Assembly (NCBI GenBank): GCA_013115125.1
Contig: JABANN010000235.1
Span: 1 to 48,740, forward strand
DNA from: Perkinsus olseni
Lineage: Eukaryota > Perkinsozoa > Perkinsida
DNA length: 48,740 bases
Reading direction: 5' to 3'
Part shown: positions 44,629-48,740 of the stretch, piece by piece
Layout of the letters: every line of letters starts with the position of its first letter
Position numbering within the stretch: position 1 is the stretch's first letter
Notes under the pieces: generated by a model
The model's input: the letters and a program-made list of their open reading frames with translations, nothing else
Database searches by the model: none
What the model was told of the DNA's origin: nothing
Program-made: the position numbers and the translations under genes

Positions 44629-45557
44629 GCCGGTTGTTCTGTTCTGTCGTTGTTCATGTGTGTCGGTGTTCGTCGGACGTTCTTGATGGGCGTTGTAGCT
44701 CAACTGTTGAGCTACACAGTGAAAGTTTGATCTCTGAAAGTTGAGGACAATCAGGGAAATTGTCGGCCGTGGCGGCCGGCGACGCCCTCTGTGCCGAAGG
44801 GCGTGGCGATTGTACCATGTACAGCACGATGTATAGGAAAAGCAAGGCTTCTATCGGCAGAGGGCGATAAGCGAGAAAATTAGTAAGCGACGAGCAGCGG
44901 GATAAACCAGCCTCGGTCGTTCGTTCGTGTCAGGATGATCTGCTGTATTCGCCGAAATTCGGCTTCTGTTAAGTCACACGAGGTCGGATAATCAAGGGGA
45001 ACCTTTTATTGCAAGGAGCCGAGCCATAGCCAAGGCTTTTGTCATTATTGTGATAGCCTACCAACAACAGTATTAGAAAACGCGAACTACCATTGCAGGC
45101 TTCGCATGAGCAGTCCCCTGGATGATTCTGAGGGGACTTGAAGGCGTAGTGCCTTCAAGTCCCCTGAATCACCGCCTCAGGCGTTGCACTGAAGTTCAGT
45201 GCAACGTCTCGCTACCCGACTTGCGATGGGGCGCTTCAAGTGGGCCTCGGATTGATTCTTTGAGCTCGGTTAGCTGCCTCTATGTACCCTGAATACACGC
45301 GGAGCCGGAGAGACGCCTATCCTATTAGCGTTGGACTATCCGAAACTTCATCATGCCCTCCCCCAACGACCAACTGAGAAACACCAGAGCTTCATTGTAT
45401 GTGTACAACTTAACATGATTAACACGGGAAAAAATTGGTAGGAATCTTCCGCCATACAACCGGTAAACGACCAAGTTGGTCGGACCATCGAACAACGATG
45501 ATAGATTGAAGCCGACAGGACAGTGAGACGCATTTGATTTCTTCTCCTCTGGTTCTC
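44629..45557. other. Convergent intergenic region
   Basis: It separates the 3' ends of the WD40 gene (+) and the first signal-anchored gene (-). No exon is supported. It contains a 10-bp perfect hairpin at 44,694-44,716 (TGTAGCTCAA, loop CTG) and the hairpin array at 45,132-45,206. Confidence 0.6.
45132..45206. repeat. Array of three back-to-back perfect hairpins
   Basis: 45,132-45,164: 14-bp stem GGGGACTTGAAGGC with loop GTAGT. 45,173-45,183: CGCCT-C-AGGCG. 45,182-45,206: 12-bp stem CGTTGCACTGAA with a single-base loop. All stems are perfect. The position between two converging genes fits 3'-end formation or a cruciform element, but no function is shown. Confidence 0.9.
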
Positions 45558-46568
45558 TCACACCTCTGACTCAGAAACACCCGTGAAGGCTTGACGGAAA
45601 GCTGAACGCCGCTTGAGCACGAAAGTCTGGGGCAAGCCACGATCCCACTTATCGAGGTCGCTGCGGCTAAGTCGCCTCCGGACGTGTTGCGGGCCACACA
45701 GTTGATTCGAAACACCAGTCAGCGGACGAGGGTGAGCGACACTTCTTCGGCGCTTCTCTCGAGACACTAGCGTTTGCTGCTTTTGCTTCCTACCATCCCT
45801 GAGTCTTTTCATTATGATGTAGGTGGCCACTTTCTCGAAAGGCAATTTTGGAACTGCTGTTATAAGAGAAAGCACACCATCGCATAGTGGGTAATACATG
45901 GCTATTCGATTCTCCTTGCTGATCTGCCAAACGCTGAGGTCAGCGTCTTTCAACGAACCGTTGTTGAAATTGAGGTAGACACTTTTAAAGGGCCCATCAC
46001 CGGAGTAGGGGCCATCGAGCACCGAAACATTAGGGGAGGGCTTGAGCGCGACCAAACCACGATTGCATAACTCAGTCAACTCACCTCGGATCTCCCCTGA
46101 CGCGTCGACATACTCAGTATCGCCACCAGACAGAGATTTCAGCCTGCGGATGCGATCGAAACAGTTGCCATCCCTGACGACGTCGGCGATGTACTCCAGA
46201 GTCATTCCGCCTTCTACGCGTAGTATTCTAGTCTGATTCACCGGCTCATCATCATCAAATCGAGCGTTGTGCGTTGCGAGGTCGCAAGTGTGCAAGCCCG
46301 TCCAGCCAGGCTCGCCACTCCGACTTGTCACTTTATCGTGGAAAGAGTCGAACCTTGTAGTGAGCCCTGCCATGGACCAAGTGAAGGGATCCATGATAGG
46401 TACGGAGGCCCTTGGAAAGAACAAATACTCCACTTCACCATCGCGCAGTTGTCCATACAACATTTCTTGTTGTCTGAACTCCTGAGCCTTGGTGAGGTAT
46501 ACCAGTAGACAACTGACCAGGCCAATACACCAGAATGTATTGTTGAGGAGTGAAGACGTGCGGACCAT
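45558..46568 (-). CDS. Signal-anchored protein of unknown function, intronless, copy 1
   Basis: A single open frame of 336 aa with ATG at 46,568-46,566. Residues about 8-28 (NNTFWCIGLVSCLLVYLTKA) form a signal peptide or type II anchor. The rest is soluble and basic near the C-terminus, with four potential N-glycosylation sites (two near the start, NVS, NGS) and Cys in TCDLATH, GNCFDR, ELCNRG, YPLCDG and LCGPQHV. It shares about half its residues with the neighbour at 47,566-48,519, including EFRQQE.LYGQLR, YYPLCDG, SLIT and CGPQHVRR. No known domain was recognised. It differs from every other gene here in lacking introns, so a retro-copied or recently acquired family is possible. Confidence 0.8.
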   Translation of the reverse strand: MVRTSSLLNNTFWCIGLVSCLLVYLTKAQEFRQQEMLYGQLRDGEVEYLFFPRASVPIMDPFTWSMAGLTTRFDSFHDKVTSRSGEPGWTGLHTCDLATHNARFDDDEPVNQTRILRVEGGMTLEYIADVVRDGNCFDRIRRLKSLSGGDTEYVDASGEIRGELTELCNRGLVALKPSPNVSVLDGPYSGDGPFKSVYLNFNNGSLKDADLSVWQISKENRIAMYYPLCDGVLSLITAVPKLPFEKVATYIIMKRLRDGRKQKQQTLVSREKRRRSVAHPRPLTGVSNQLCGPQHVRRRLSRSDLDKWDRGLPQTFVLKRRSAFRQAFTGVSESEV

Positions 46569-47565
46569 TGAAGGATGCGTTCTAGCCTGAAGTGAGACTG
46601 TTTCCGCACTGGTGAACCAGCACGTCGACGTCAGACACGGGATACGCGGTGCGTATTACGCACGAATGTCTTCTTCGTTTTGCCGGGCAGCTGAAAAAAA
46701 CTTCAGAAACGATCTCGCAAGTGAAAAGTTTCCGGAACGCTGAACGTTTCCAGTGAAACCTCGATTGCCTAAGAGGGGAATAGTAGGTGCCCGATTCAAC
46801 TCCAACTCAGACAGCGCGCCCAAACGATCGATTGCAGCTGGAATCACGAGACGTGTGGTACGGAGTTCGTGATACGGGTCTCTTGGGGCTTTGGTTTGAG
46901 ATTTTCCACCCGACGATCGGGTGGACTCGAGTCGGGTTCCCCCAACCGGAGTCGCGAGAGCCTCGCGACTCCCACACTTTAAATTCAAACCTTCATGGGC
47001 AGATTTCCAAACCAAATCGCGGCTGAGTGGAAGAGCTGCTTGGAGGTCGTTTCGCCTTATAACTCTGGCTGCAGACCTGAATCTCTAAAACTCTGGAGTC
47101 GGATTTTCTATGATATCGGGCCTCCTTGGCCCGATTTCCATCGTCAAACCCTCATTGCTCGGCGACGAAATGCCCTCGAATTCACTCACACGGGAGTGGA
47201 ACACCGGCTAATAGCATTTGAGCCCGGTCCCTTTGTCTCCCCTCGTGAGACAACATGTAACTCTACTCCACTGTCATCGTGTACAGAACGTGGCATGATT
47301 AACAATCAATTTACATCTAATAACGTCAGCTCGGGAGCCGCGAATGATATTCGCAGAAATCCCTTGCGTCTATACATGTATATATTGACGAAGGCTCCAG
47401 TACATGATAATAATTACCTGGCTCAGCCAGCCTGGCTGATGAGAGTAGAGGTTAAGCAGGATGACAGCTGCTGACTACTCTTCTTGCTTCATCATTTGCG
47501 ACTGTTTCCACTCATATATGTGAGTCCCATAATGGGACGAGCAACTTAGTGGTGACCCAACTTAC
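46569..47565. other. Intergenic between the two paralogues, hairpin-rich
   Basis: No supported exon; frames up to 159 codons lack any family resemblance. Perfect inverted repeats are at 46,906-46,924 (CCACCCGA, loop CGA), 46,948-46,972 (11 bp, GGAGTCGCGAG, loop AGC), 47,115-47,135 (ATCGGGCC, loop TCCTT) and the interleaved CTGGCT/CAGCCAG pair at 47,418-47,438. The promoter of copy 1 should be at the left end. Confidence 0.6.
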
Positions 47566-48519
47566 TCACGCTTTCATGTCAAGTACGAACTTCCCCGGCA
47601 AGTCCCGATCCCACTTATTGAGCTCGTCGCGCTCGAGCTTTCTTCTGACGTGCTGAGGACCGCAGAGGTCGTTCGAGTGACCGATCTGCGGACGAACTTG
47701 AATGTCCTCTCCTCGCCTTCTCCTCAAAGAAGTCGAGCCTAAACTTTGTTGTCTCCTTCCTCCGAGTCTTTTCAATAGCAAATAGGTAGCCGCCTTTTCA
47801 GAGGGCAGCTCAGCTACAGGCGTTATGAGGGATATCATTCCGTCACAAAGGGGATAGTACATCACCATCCGGCTCTTCATGTCGACCGCCCTGACACGGA
47901 GATCCGCGTCTTCCAAAGTACCCCCTTCGAAAACCAGCGACAGACTCTTCCCGAACCCGCTCCCTCTGTACGTGCCACCCAGCTGCGACAAGTTCGAGGA
48001 GGGTTGGAGCGCAACGAAGCCACGGTTGCATAGGGTAGTTAGTTCTTGCCTAATACCTTCCGGGGCGTCCATGTATTCACCAGTCTGGTCGCGCTCCCAG
48101 ATATTGGCGAAACATTTCCCGTTGTGAACAACGTCGACGAAGTACTCTCCAGTGACGCCATCCTGCAAGCGGAGCACTCTGGCCACTTTCACTTCTCTGT
48201 TACTGCTCCGCAGAGCTTTATGTGTCACGAAATCACACACTTGTAAGTCGGTCGTCAGGGGAAGGTTGAGTAGATTTGCAACTTTCCCGCGAAACTGTTG
48301 GATATTCGTACTCATTCCTGACCTATGTACGTACTCAGGGGTATACATAGATACCGGAGTCAATCGGAAAAAGATGTATTCCACTTTACCGCTACGTAGT
48401 TGTCCATACAACAGTTCTTGTTGTCTGAACTCCTGAACCTTGGTTAGGTATACCAGTAGACAACTGATCAAGCCAATACGCCAGATTGTATTGTTCAGGA
48501 GGGGAGACGAGAGGGTCAT
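47566..48519 (-). CDS. Signal-anchored protein of unknown function, intronless, copy 2
   Basis: A single open frame of 317 aa with ATG at 48,519-48,517. NNTIWRIGLISCLLVYLTK is the N-terminal hydrophobic segment, nearly identical to copy 1. The same five Cys positions are kept (VCDFVTH, GKCFAN, TLCNRG, YPLCDG, LCGPQHV), together with GEYMDAPEGIRQELT, EDADLRV and NKWDRDLPGKFVL. The Cys pattern implies a disulfide-stabilised ectodomain or secreted protein. Copies 1 and 2 are tandem and co-oriented with 1 kb between them, so they arose by tandem duplication. Divergence is greatest in the 50 residues after the anchor. Confidence 0.8.
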   Translation of the reverse strand: MTLSSPLLNNTIWRIGLISCLLVYLTKVQEFRQQELLYGQLRSGKVEYIFFRLTPVSMYTPEYVHRSGMSTNIQQFRGKVANLLNLPLTTDLQVCDFVTHKALRSSNREVKVARVLRLQDGVTGEYFVDVVHNGKCFANIWERDQTGEYMDAPEGIRQELTTLCNRGFVALQPSSNLSQLGGTYRGSGFGKSLSLVFEGGTLEDADLRVRAVDMKSRMVMYYPLCDGMISLITPVAELPSEKAATYLLLKRLGGRRQQSLGSTSLRRRRGEDIQVRPQIGHSNDLCGPQHVRRKLERDELNKWDRDLPGKFVLDMKA

Positions 48520-48740
48520 TGAAAGAAGTTTTGGAAACTGAGTTAGCAGGAATTTTATAATTTACTAGTTTCAACAATAATTCAATAAGAACAGATATTG
48601 TGTGCAGACGTCTACGGAAAACGCGCGCACTTAGTGCACTGCACTACTGTGTGTGCCATTTTGATACGCAAATGAACAAAATTGAGATATCTTGCTTAAT
48701 ACGAAGCTTTCATATGTCAAAGTTGGTCTGCTCACGTATT
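48520..48740. promoter_or_regulatory. 5' flank of signal-anchored copy 2
   Basis: Upstream sequence of the minus-strand gene. The last 200 bp are AT-rich with no recognisable exon or promoter motif. Confidence 0.3.

Noticed and set aside
45255-45345. Minus-strand tRNA-Arg-like sequence with a 5-bp T stem and TTC loop.
   Set aside because: No matching 7-bp acceptor stem and a poor D arm; treated as coincidence or relic.
1-48740. CRISPR arrays, bacterial operons or prophage.
   Set aside because: No direct-repeat arrays with spacers, no Shine-Dalgarno-linked gene strings, and all recognised genes are spliced eukaryotic families.

Overview
The window is nuclear DNA of an intron-dense eukaryote, most likely a flagellate protist. 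The evidence is many spliced genes, GT-AG introns that are mostly 41-66 nt, and a cluster of flagellar/axonemal genes. Runs of genes lie on one strand: minus from 1 to about 20.7 kb, plus from about 22 to 44.6 kb, minus again from 45.5 kb. Short introns with shared internal cores, one-directional gene runs and a ricin-lectin GalNAc-transferase together suggest an alveolate, for example a syndinian dinoflagellate (Amoebophrya-like) or a Perkinsus relative. That placement is inference; no rRNA or spliced leader is visible to settle it.

Layout. 1-10,783 (-): a DDB1-type CPSF_A/WD40 protein that runs off the left edge, with a tRNA-Ala(CGC) in one intron. 11,971-about 20,670 (-): a membrane-anchored polypeptide GalNAc-transferase with an unusually long chain of ricin-B lectin repeats. 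About 20.7-22.05 kb: a divergent intergenic region. 22,050-23.8 kb (+): a MED6-like Mediator subunit. About 24.2-24.94 kb (+): an acidic/coiled-coil protein end. 25,143-26,687 (+): a complete eight-exon 5'(3')-deoxyribonucleotidase. 27,528-30,270 (+): a leucine-rich-repeat protein. 31.16-32.09 kb (+): an unrecognised gene. 33.04-35.1 kb (+): an enkurin-domain protein. 35.7-38.5 kb (+): TTLL1-type tubulin polyglutamylase. 39.3-44.63 kb (+): a large WD40 protein of the WDR49/WDR64 kind. 45.6-48.5 kb (-): two tandem intronless genes for related signal-anchored proteins of unknown function.

Working together. Enkurin, TTLL1, the WD40 protein and possibly the LRR protein point to cilium/flagellum assembly or motility; the left half is chromatin/ubiquitin (DDB1), secretory O-glycosylation (GALNT) and transcription (MED6).

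Most notable signal. Many introns share sequence modules: a core TTTCGTGGCGCG, a 3' module ATCGAT-TGATCGAT just before the acceptor AG, a core AGCGCTCGCC, and a 5' start GTATCTT. GTATCTT/AAGATAC is roughly six-fold over-represented. This looks like introner-type propagation of introns.
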